NCBI RefSeq assembly: GCF_001870485.1
Contig: NZ_MDKE01000055.1
Coordinates: 62,001-126,000, forward strand
Reading direction: 5' to 3'
Origin: Oceanisphaera psychrotolerans
GTDB lineage: Bacteria > Pseudomonadota > Gammaproteobacteria > Enterobacterales > Aeromonadaceae
Length of the DNA: 64,000 nucleotides
Part shown: positions 57,461-64,000 of the stretch, one piece after another
Layout of the letters: each line of letters begins with the position of its first letter
Numbering within the stretch: the first letter of the stretch is position 1
Program-made: the position numbers and the translations under genes
The notes under the pieces: model-generated
Seen by the model: only the letters and a program-made list of their open reading frames with translations
What the model was told of the DNA's origin: nothing
Database searches by the model: none

Positions 57461-58092
57461 GGCTTTTCCTTAAGTGTATGTTTGCGCTACGCCCGCCCAG
57501 CTGGCTGGCACTAACAACAGGGTCTCATTAGGGTTTGTGTCGGAATGCAGACCCAATGACCGCATCAATGTAAGCGCTTTCATTTTTAGCACCGCAGTAT
57601 CCGGTGTGCAAGAGTTTACTTGGAGTTTTTTTTATACCTTGCTACCGCTTTTTATCGCTACTACGCATATCCCATACGCGCCCCAATACCAGAAATGCGG
57701 TGTCGGGGGCCGAACCCAACACCCTGTCGACATGACCAAAACGCCAGCTGCGCCGTGTTAACCCCGGCACAAAATAAACATTAAGCCATTGATTTTAAAG
57801 GTTAAAAAAGTTATTGCGACAAGAGGGAAAGCCTGGAGTGACTCGCATCCGGATGTCCTTTACCCGATGACATCACGATTTTGGGATTGGAAAGAGTGTG
57901 GCCGGTAAAAGACATCGCATGGCGCCTTCTCCCGAGACGGAAAATAATATTGCGCATTTTCAGACGAGTTTTTTGGCGCGCTCAACAATGGGGCAGGCGC
58001 ACTATTCTGGTGCGATTATAGTGGCGTAGAGCCAACTCAAAAATGGGCATCACGCCCTTTAAAAATACCAAGATACTGAAATCAATGACGGC
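57461..58092. other. Gene-free regulatory stretch upstream of the betaine catabolic string
   Basis: 632 nt without a credible reading frame, between the LacI-type regulator and the dehydrogenase, both on minus. It contains the operator at 57569 and presumably the main promoter of the string. No riboswitch fold was recognised by eye. Confidence 0.5.
57569..57582. promoter_or_regulatory. LacI-family operator upstream of the dimethylglycine dehydrogenase gene
   Basis: TGTAAGCGCTTTCA, a CG-centred dyad matching the general LacI/GalR-family consensus (TGNAANCGNTTNCA). It is 109 nt before the dehydrogenase start and close to the gene for a LacI-type protein. Binding is inferred. Confidence 0.65.
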
Positions 58093-59127
58093 TCAACTTG
58101 GACTTGCGCAAGTCCCCCGCACTATCAATTCCACATCCAAAATCGGGGGTGGCTCCACTTCGTTGCCACGGAGCCTGGAAACCAAATACTGCGCGGCCAG
58201 CTTGGCCATTTGCGGCTGAGGTGTTCTCAATGTCGTTAATGGCGGCGTTAAATGGCGTGCAAGCCAGGTATCATCAAACCCGGTAATGGAGACATCTTCA
58301 GGTATGGAAATCCCTAGCATTTTACTCTCAAAAAAGGCCCCGTAGGCAAAAGGGTCGGAGCCACAGATAATCGCCGTTGGCCGGTCTGAGCGAGACATCA
58401 ATATCCTGAATGCCTCCTGCCCATACTCCACCCCAAGCGGCCTTTCGATAATCAGCTCATCCGGCAAGCTTAACTGACGCCTGGACAACGCATGACGAAC
58501 CCCCAGCAGCCGGCCATAGGCACGGTCGTTACTCTTCGAATCACCTAATATCATGCCGAATTTGGTATGACCCAAGTCCATCAGGTAATCGGCAATTTTA
58601 GCGGCCGCCACCTCGTTACTGAACCCGGCACAGGGGTGCTCACCCCGATCATCGACAACCCAGGTAATGACATAGGGAATATTTTTTTTGTTCAGCAGGC
58701 TGTAGATCGAATTATCGCGTGACAAGCCGACCAACAATAATGCATCCACATTATGAGACACCATTTCGTTGATCTGGGCGTGTTCTTTATTTTTGTCAAA
58801 ACTGGAAGAGGCCACAATCGTTGTGTACCCCTCTGTGGAGATCATATTCTGAAATCGCTCAAGAAAGCCACCAAAAAGCGCGTCCTCCAGAGACGGTACT
58901 ATCACCCCAATCATACGCGATTTGTTGGACGCCAGTGCGCGTGCAGCGGCATGAGGTACATAGTTCAGTATTCTGATTGCTTCCTCTATTTTTATTTTGC
59001 TACGCTCACTAACCACGGCGGGATTATTTATGAATCGTGATACCGTCGCGGACGATACCTTTGCATACCGTGCCACGTCATCCAGAGTCGGATTATTTGG
59101 TAGAACATCATTGTTATTTTCTTTCAT
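58093..59127 (-). CDS. LacI-family transcriptional regulator of the betaine locus
   Basis: 344 residues. The helix-turn-helix with hinge helix (residues 14-62, PTLDDVARYAKVSSATVSRFINN) is followed by a periplasmic-binding-like effector domain (MIGVIVPSLEDALFGGFLERF; VSITGFDDTWLARHLTPPLTTL). It is co-oriented with and upstream of the demethylation genes. LacI proteins mostly sense sugars, so control of methylamine catabolism by one is less usual. The effector is unknown. Confidence 0.88.
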   Translation of the reverse strand: MKENNNDVLPNNPTLDDVARYAKVSSATVSRFINNPAVVSERSKIKIEEAIRILNYVPHAAARALASNKSRMIGVIVPSLEDALFGGFLERFQNMISTEGYTTIVASSSFDKNKEHAQINEMVSHNVDALLLVGLSRDNSIYSLLNKKNIPYVITWVVDDRGEHPCAGFSNEVAAAKIADYLMDLGHTKFGMILGDSKSNDRAYGRLLGVRHALSRRQLSLPDELIIERPLGVEYGQEAFRILMSRSDRPTAIICGSDPFAYGAFFESKMLGISIPEDVSITGFDDTWLARHLTPPLTTLRTPQPQMAKLAAQYLVSRLRGNEVEPPPILDVELIVRGTCASPS

Positions 59128-59155
59128 TCAGCGAAGCCCTGGCAATCAAGAATAA

Positions 59156-59198
59156 GATAAAAATAAATTGAATGAATAATAATGAATTTATTTTTATC
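59156..59198. promoter_or_regulatory. AT-rich 14-bp perfect dyad upstream of the LacI-type gene
   Basis: GATAAAAATAAATT / AATTTATTTTTATC with a 15-nt spacer, ending 29 nt before the start codon. Possible autoregulatory or global-regulator site, or a terminator for antisense reading. It lacks the CG centre of LacI operators. Confidence 0.45.
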
Positions 59199-59606
59199 AC
59201 AAAGATATGCAGTGTTTACCACCAACACAAATTAAAATTATCCGGTTCAATCACGAATCAATCAAGCGCAGCGTGATGATATCGGGTTTCCCGACAGTCT
59301 GAAAACCAAAATACAGAGAAGCTCACCATTCTCCAGTCGCGACATACCCACAGGCTGGCGGATCAGCCCGGCGATTAAGCCTCATACGCATCCTCATCGG
59401 TGGGCAATGCGCTGTTGCGGTTGCTGATGAATAATTTGGCTTCGTACTTGCAAGACAGCTGCGCAAGACTCTGCATCGTTGCAGCCCTGGACCCTCGATG
59501 CCGTCACAATTCGCAAATGACGGGTTGGCTTCGAATCACCCCAGGCAGTACGGTTTACTTTCTGACACTTCCCCCATCCCAACAAAATAGAGGCTTCTAC
59601 CCTATC

Positions 59607-60167
59607 ATGAGCACTTTCGATCTGGACAAGCTGAGCCGTCAACTCGAGCCAAAGAGCCAGGGGATCCCTCCGCTGGACAAGTGGAATCCTGAGTTTTGTG
59701 GCGACATGGACATGCGCATCGCACGCGACGGCACCTGGTTCCATGAAGGCAGCCCCATCAAACGCAAGGCGATGGTGAAGATGTTTTCACGCATCCTGTG
59801 GCAGGAAAATGGTGCCTACTTCCTGAAGACACCGGTCGAGAAGGTCGGCATCCTCGTCGATGACCTCCCCTTCCTGCTTATCGGGCTGGAGGTCGTCGAA
59901 GGCGAATACGGATCCGAGCTGCACTTTACCAGCAGCACCGACGACAACATCGTGGCCGGGCCTGACCATGCACTGGTTGTTACCGAGAACAGCACCACCG
60001 GTGAACCGGAGCCGTCACTGGAAATACGGTTCGGCATGTTCGGTCGGCTGCACCGCAACGTGTTTTATCAACTGGTCGAACTGGGCATGGCCGAACCCTG
60101 CGCCGAGGGCGGTGAAGAGCTGGTGGTCTACAGCCGGGGCAAGCGCTTCTCGCTGGGCCGCTTGTAA
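59607..60167 (+). CDS. DUF1285-family protein
   Basis: 186 residues from ATG 59607. Conserved segments PPLDKWNPEFCGDMDMRIARDGTWFHEGSPI and a mid-protein ENGAYFLKTPVEK are typical of this two-barrel cytoplasmic family of unknown function. The longer upstream frame has no homologue-like sequence. A hairpin overlaps the stop codon. Confidence 0.85.
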   Translation: MSTFDLDKLSRQLEPKSQGIPPLDKWNPEFCGDMDMRIARDGTWFHEGSPIKRKAMVKMFSRILWQENGAYFLKTPVEKVGILVDDLPFLLIGLEVVEGEYGSELHFTSSTDDNIVAGPDHALVVTENSTTGEPEPSLEIRFGMFGRLHRNVFYQLVELGMAEPCAEGGEELVVYSRGKRFSLGRL

Positions 60168-60199
60168 TACCAGGCGAAAAGGCGCTGTCGCCTGGTATT
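60166..60199 (+). terminator. Hairpin overlapping the DUF1285 stop
   Basis: AATACCAGGCG / CGCCTGGTATT with a 12-nt loop; the left arm begins within the TAA stop codon. No long T-run. Confidence 0.5.
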
Positions 60200-60386
60200 G
60201 TGCCCATTCCGCATCACAGGCGTATTCGCCTGCCCCCGACACCAGGCCCGTGTTAAATGGGCCTTTTACTCTGCATCCGGAGGCATCATGCCCGTGACCA
60301 TCGAGGCCGGGGGCTGGGCTTCACCCCCTGCTTCGAAGCGTGAATGGCGTATAGTAAATACATCGCTTCGACACCAGGACATCGCC

Positions 60387-61466
60387 ATGACGCCATTACA
60401 GGACAGAGCCGCCGGTGCTCTTATGGGGGCCTTTATCGGCGAGGCGCTGGGCGTGGGTCCGCACTGGTATTACGATCTCGATGCCCTGCACCGGGATCAC
60501 GGCCACTGGATCAGCGACTACACCACGCCCAGGCCCGGCCGTTACCATCGGGGTCTGCAGGCCGGAGATCTGTCGCAGCCCGGCTTCATTCTCAGGCTGA
60601 CCCTGAATTCGCTGGTGGCATGCAACGGCTATGACCACATCGATTTCTGCCGCCGGCTGGACCAGGAGTTGTTCCCGCTGCTGGACGGCCCCCCCAACGC
60701 CGGTCCCGGTGGCTACACCAGCCAGTCGATACGCGATGCCTGGCATAAAAGAGTGGAGCAGAAGCGGCCCTGGAGCGAATGCGGCGGCCATGCCGACACC
60801 ACAGAGGCCATTGAACGCACCCTGGCCATCGCCGTGCGCTACGCCACTCAGCCCGCCCGGCTGGCGGAAACCGTGGCCGCCAACACGGTACTGACCCAGA
60901 ATGATGACACTGTGGTCGCCATGACGGTGGCGTTTGCCGCCGTGCTCGGTCAGCTGGTGCAGGGCCGGAGACTGGACGACCAGCTCTCGGGCCGATTAAT
61001 GAAGCTGGTCGAACGCGGCGAGCTGCCCTTTCATGCGGTTACCCGGCAGAATCTGCAACCACCGGCTGCGGGGGCCGAGCCCTCCCGGGCCGGCCGCTTT
61101 GCCTCTCCCGATGCCCTGCTGACGCCATCCTGCATGGCGCAGGCCGCCGCCGATGCAGGTATCCGTATCGAACCGGCGTGGAAGGTGTCGCTGGTGTACG
61201 GCATGCCCTGTGCCATCTATCACCAGCTGCCGGCCGTCTATTACCTGGCAGCGCGCTTTGCCGACGACTTCGAGTCGGCCGTGCTTCATGCGCTCAATGG
61301 TGGCGGTCAAAATCAGGCCAGAGCCATGCTCACCGGCGCCCTGGCCGGCGCCCGGGCAGGGCTTTCCGGAATACCCGTTCGCCTTGTCGAGGGGCTGACC
61401 GACTCCGTCGAGCTGCTTCAGCTGTCCAGAGAGCTGGCCTTGCAGCTGGAGCCACATCGGAGTTGA
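60387..61466 (+). CDS. ADP-ribosylglycohydrolase-family protein with altered metal motif
   Basis: 359 residues from ATG 60387. The fold is recognisable from DRAAGALMGAFIGEALGVGPHW, GHADTTEAIERTLAIA and the all-helical pattern. The C-terminal motif that is normally GGDxDTxAA...G reads GGGQNQARAMLTGALAGA, so the usual metal-binding Asp pair is replaced by Gln/Asn/Gln. An earlier NDDTVVAM resembles another acidic site. Canonical Mg-dependent hydrolase activity is therefore uncertain; it may belong to a divergent or crystallin-like branch. Confidence 0.75.
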   Translation: MTPLQDRAAGALMGAFIGEALGVGPHWYYDLDALHRDHGHWISDYTTPRPGRYHRGLQAGDLSQPGFILRLTLNSLVACNGYDHIDFCRRLDQELFPLLDGPPNAGPGGYTSQSIRDAWHKRVEQKRPWSECGGHADTTEAIERTLAIAVRYATQPARLAETVAANTVLTQNDDTVVAMTVAFAAVLGQLVQGRRLDDQLSGRLMKLVERGELPFHAVTRQNLQPPAAGAEPSRAGRFASPDALLTPSCMAQAAADAGIRIEPAWKVSLVYGMPCAIYHQLPAVYYLAARFADDFESAVLHALNGGGQNQARAMLTGALAGARAGLSGIPVRLVEGLTDSVELLQLSRELALQLEPHRS

Positions 61467-61536
61467 GCCAGGATTGCCTTCTGGTACGACTCCGAACACA
61501 CAGGGCTGATGCCTTCGGACAGGGAGCATTGATGAG

Positions 61537-62169
61537 ATGAGTACACCGGTATTCGTGGGTCTGTTCATCCTCTCCGGCCTGCTGCTTGGTTGGGTGCTGC
61601 ATGGCCGGACAGCACGCCGCATGACCCCCATGCTGAACCGGCTGGCCGCGGAAACCAATGGCGCTGTGTCCTCGAACAATCCGTTGCTGATGCCGAAACT
61701 CCTGTACTCCCGTTCCGGTATGGAGGTGGAAGTGTCCAGCGCATCCACGGGCATCGACGGGAACTCCGTCGAATACACCTATGTATTGTTCAAGGGCCTG
61801 CCGCCGCATAAGTTCGACTTCCGCATTCAGCCGCGCACCATCACTGCCTGCGTGAATGAATGGATTGGCTCCAGTCAGGCCCCCGCCCTCAACTCGGGGC
61901 GGCTGAAAGCCCGTCTTGCCATACACACCAATGACGATGAGCGGATGCGCAGGCTGCTGACCGACGCCATTCAGGCCGACCTGTTATTCTGGGCGGACCG
62001 GAAAACAAACCGGCTGAACGACATCCGCCCCTATGACGACAAACTGATATATGCCATCACCGGCCTGCCGGATGATATCCACGATCTCAAACGGCTGCTG
62101 GACAGTGCCTGCCGCTTTATGGAGGCGCTGACCGGGATTTTGCTCCGTGAGCAAGAGCGCGGCGGATAA
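61537..62169 (+). CDS. Membrane-anchored protein of unknown function
   Basis: 210 residues. One N-terminal helix (VFVGLFILSGLLLGWVL, residues 5-21) is followed by basic residues, then a soluble cytoplasmic domain with VEYTYVLFKGLPPHKFDFRIQP and a helical C-terminus. No family is recognised. The start has GGGAGCATTGATGAG upstream, and a shortened relative with the same leader and tail lies at 42075-42164. Confidence 0.65.
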   Translation: MSTPVFVGLFILSGLLLGWVLHGRTARRMTPMLNRLAAETNGAVSSNNPLLMPKLLYSRSGMEVEVSSASTGIDGNSVEYTYVLFKGLPPHKFDFRIQPRTITACVNEWIGSSQAPALNSGRLKARLAIHTNDDERMRRLLTDAIQADLLFWADRKTNRLNDIRPYDDKLIYAITGLPDDIHDLKRLLDSACRFMEALTGILLREQERGG

Positions 62170-62254
62170 AACCCGGGCAGCAGAGGTTCTGGAAGAGGAG
62201 CTGGCCTGCATGCAGTAGCAGGCATCCAGAATATAAAACCCGCCTCATGACACC

Positions 62255-63142
62255 TTATCGGGCAAACTGCTCCAGCAACCAGTCTTTCAGGGTCATGGCT
62301 GCCCTGCTGAGGGGCTGGCGTCTGGGATGCACCAGGTAATAGCTTTTATTCAGGGGCAGCCACAGCCCAAATGGCTCAATCAACTCCCCCCGTTCCAGCT
62401 CCTCCTGCACCAGCAGATTGTTACTCAGCACCACGCCCTGCCCGCGCTTGGCCGCATCGATTGCCAACAGTGTCTGGTCGAAATACAAGGCCGGTATCCG
62501 CTTTCTCGCCTCGGGGTCAATGGTGGTAAATCGGCTCAGCCAGTCATTCCAGAATGGATAGGGCGTGGCCACAATCAGGGTAGCATTGCCGAGCTGGTCC
62601 GGGTGCTGCAGTGCCGTGGTATCAGGATATGTGGGAGCACAAAACAACCGGACTGCATCGTCGAAGACTTCCTGTACATCGAGCGACGGATCCCGTCCGT
62701 CAAAATGACGAATCGCCAGGTCCACCGCTTCCCGCCGAAAATCAACCGGATGATTGGCAGCATTGATATGGACCTCAATGTCGGGATGTCGGCGCATGAA
62801 ATCCCCCAGTCGGGGCCCCAGCCATTTGGCCGCCAGCGTCTGCGACAAGGATAACGACACCGCATCTGATGAACGCTCCCGGCAGGCCTCGCTGGCGGCG
62901 CTTATCTGCTCCAGCGCCGGTGCGATACGGCTGAAATAGCTCATGCCACGTTCAGTCACCTGCAGCTGGCGCACCTGGCGCACAAACAGTGGGTATCCCA
63001 GCCATTGCTCCAGCTTTTGCACCTGCTGCGAGACAGCTCCCGGTGTGAGATGCAACTCTTCGGCTGCCAGCTTGAAACTGGCATGACGGACCGAGGCCTC
63101 AAAGGCCACCAGAGCCCGCAAGGGCGGCATGGGTTTATGCAT
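62255..63142 (-). CDS. LysR-family regulator (GcvA-like) divergent from an OYE oxidoreductase
   Basis: 295 residues from ATG 63142 with GGGGGAT upstream. The N-terminal winged helix (MPPLRALVAFEASVRHASFKLAAEELHLTPGAVSQQVQKLE) is followed by an effector domain ending YYLVHPRRQPLSRAAMTLKDWLLEQF. It is transcribed away from the flavin oxidoreductase at 63484 and has a long palindrome 58 nt upstream, so it probably controls that gene and itself. Confidence 0.88.
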   Translation of the reverse strand: MHKPMPPLRALVAFEASVRHASFKLAAEELHLTPGAVSQQVQKLEQWLGYPLFVRQVRQLQVTERGMSYFSRIAPALEQISAASEACRERSSDAVSLSLSQTLAAKWLGPRLGDFMRRHPDIEVHINAANHPVDFRREAVDLAIRHFDGRDPSLDVQEVFDDAVRLFCAPTYPDTTALQHPDQLGNATLIVATPYPFWNDWLSRFTTIDPEARKRIPALYFDQTLLAIDAAKRGQGVVLSNNLLVQEELERGELIEPFGLWLPLNKSYYLVHPRRQPLSRAAMTLKDWLLEQFAR

Positions 63143-63199
63143 TAAAGATCCCCCGCAAAAAAAGCCGTGTAACCAAGCCGCATGGACGATACCTCCATT

Positions 63200-63228
63200 C
63201 ACATAAAATAGATTATCTATTCTATGTG
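63200..63228. promoter_or_regulatory. 29-bp palindrome, candidate LysR operator
   Basis: CACATAAAATAGAT-T-ATCTATTCTATGTG: 14-bp arms with one mismatch. It is 58 nt upstream of the LysR start and 256 nt from the OYE start. Binding is inferred. Confidence 0.6.
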
Positions 63229-63483
63229 ACAGGTTAAATCGTTTGTCGTGACGACGCAAATCGCCACAATAAAGCGATACCAAACCGGGATTAAGAAATG
63301 GAGGCACAACATGAAATATCTGCCTGTTACGGCTTTTCTGGCGCTGAGGATAAAGCTATCGGCGCAAAGGAATATGCAGTGCCCGGCTTGGTGTTTATCG
63401 CCGTCATGCTTATCAAGCACCAGACTCACCAAGCAGGGGCCCGCCCCATCCGCAGCAAAAGACTCGCACCGGAGTGATCAATC
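63229..63483 (+). other. Leader of the OYE gene with a possible short frame
   Basis: 255 nt. A short frame from ATG 63311 (MKYLPVTAFLAL...) has a good GGAGG ribosome site, but its later sequence is not protein-like and runs into the next gene's start. It may be a leader peptide or a gene scar. Nothing else is seen. Confidence 0.3.
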
Positions 63484-64000
63484 ATGTCCCAACTATTTTC
63501 CGCCTTACAGATAAAAGACGTCACCTTCAGAAACCGCATCGGAGTTTCTGCCATGTGCCAATACAGCTCTGTAGAAGGGGTCGCAACCGACTGGCATCTG
63601 GTGCACCTGGGCTCCCGGGCCGTGGGCGGTGCGGGTCTGATCATGTCGGAGGCCACCGCTGTCACCCCCGAGGGACGCATCACTCCAGGCTGTGCCGGCA
63701 TCTGGAACGATGAGCAAGTAGAAGCACTGATCCCCATCACCCGTTTTATTGAGCAACAAGGCTCCGTGCCCGGCATCCAGATAGCCCATGCCGGCCGCAA
63801 GGGCAGCGCCGCACGTCCCTGGGAAGGAGGGCATCACCTGAGCAACGACGAGGGCGGTTACGATATCATGGCCCCGGGTAGTGAGCCGTTCGACAGCGAC
63901 GGCGTCCGCCTCTGGAAAACACCCCGCATGATGACCCACGTCGATATAGAGCAGACCCAAACCGCCTTCGTCGCCGCCGCGCAACGCGCCTTGCGGGCTG
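63484..64000 (+). CDS. NADH:flavin oxidoreductase (Old Yellow Enzyme family), 5' part
   Basis: 172 residues visible; the gene runs off the right edge. LFSALQIKDVTFRNRIGVSAMCQYSS and the FMN-site segment GSVPGIQIAHAGRKGSA mark the YqjM/XenA-like class of OYE, including the Cys of MCQYSS that tunes FMN in that class. GGAG precedes the ATG. Such enzymes reduce activated alkenes; the physiological substrate is unknown. Divergent from the LysR gene. Confidence 0.9.
   Translation, partial: MSQLFSALQIKDVTFRNRIGVSAMCQYSSVEGVATDWHLVHLGSRAVGGAGLIMSEATAVTPEGRITPGCAGIWNDEQVEALIPITRFIEQQGSVPGIQIAHAGRKGSAARPWEGGHHLSNDEGGYDIMAPGSEPFDSDGVRLWKTPRMMTHVDIEQTQTAFVAAAQRALRA

Noticed and set aside
57461-58092. 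Glycine-type riboswitch ahead of the dimethylglycine dehydrogenase
   Set aside because: No recognisable tandem aptamer core by eye; a covariance search would be needed to support it.

Overview
The window looks like chromosome of a marine gammaproteobacterium of the Aeromonadales, probably Oceanimonas or a close relative. The hints are hslR-hslO-pckA and greB-tex housekeeping blocks, GC-rich coding sequence, an MSHA-like pilus locus, and a clear DddP-type DMSP lyase beside a BCCT transporter and a full glycine-betaine demethylation locus. Multiple dddP genes are known from Oceanimonas doudoroffii. The genus is an inference. No rRNA, tRNA, CRISPR, insertion sequence or phage gene was seen.

Layout. 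(1) 0.1-3.3 kb: heat-shock proteins HslR and HslO, then PEP carboxykinase. (2) 3.3-7.2 kb: a LysR regulator divergent from a YdeP-type molybdopterin oxidoreductase, then a scar where a lysR remnant and a ridA remnant are joined head to head. (3) 7.2-17.7 kb: a catabolic cluster with a Rieske oxygenase, aldehyde dehydrogenase, rubredoxin-rubredoxin reductase fusion, DAO-type oxidase and cupin, divergent from a frameshifted BCCT onium transporter, followed by a GcvA-like LysR and the DMSP lyase. (4) 18.2-24.2 kb: Lrp-type regulator, Rho inhibitor Rof, GNAT-like protein, lipoprotein, GreB, Tex and a small membrane protein. (5) 24.6-42.1 kb: a type IV pilus/MSHA-like assembly locus headed by a histidine kinase, a lone receiver and a degenerate-GGDEF/EAL protein. 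Its ATPase carries an N-terminal STAS domain plus MshEN c-di-GMP modules. One pseudopilin has Ca-binding-type Asp repeats, and one PilX-like minor pilin is extended into a ~985-residue adhesin-like protein with DNRLRE modules and a propeller-like domain. (6) 43.3-59.1 kb, all on the minus strand: LacI regulator, dimethylglycine dehydrogenase, EtfB, EtfA, PurU, FolD, ETF-quinone oxidoreductase, ProX-ProV-ProW transporter, GbcA and GbcB. (7) 59.6-64 kb: a DUF1285 protein, an ADP-ribosylglycohydrolase-family variant, an unknown membrane-anchored protein, and a LysR regulator divergent from an Old Yellow Enzyme-type oxidoreductase cut by the window end.

How the genes fit. Region 6 reads as one pathway. 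ProXWV imports betaine, GbcAB demethylates it to dimethylglycine, and the dehydrogenase removes further methyl groups. Electrons leave through EtfAB and ETF-QO to quinone, and tetrahydrofolate-bound C1 leaves through FolD and PurU as formate. A LacI-type operator lies upstream of the dehydrogenase gene. Region 3 is a second, less understood onium-compound cluster. Its Rieske enzyme has Glu at the position that is Asp in aromatic dioxygenases, as GbcA does, but the reductase beside it is rubredoxin-based. Region 5 suggests surface pili under local two-component and c-di-GMP control.

Quality note. Five genes (BCCT, histidine kinase, FimT-like pseudopilin, DNRLRE protein, purU) each need a single-base correction, three of them at homopolymer runs. 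Sequencing indels are therefore as likely as real gene decay.
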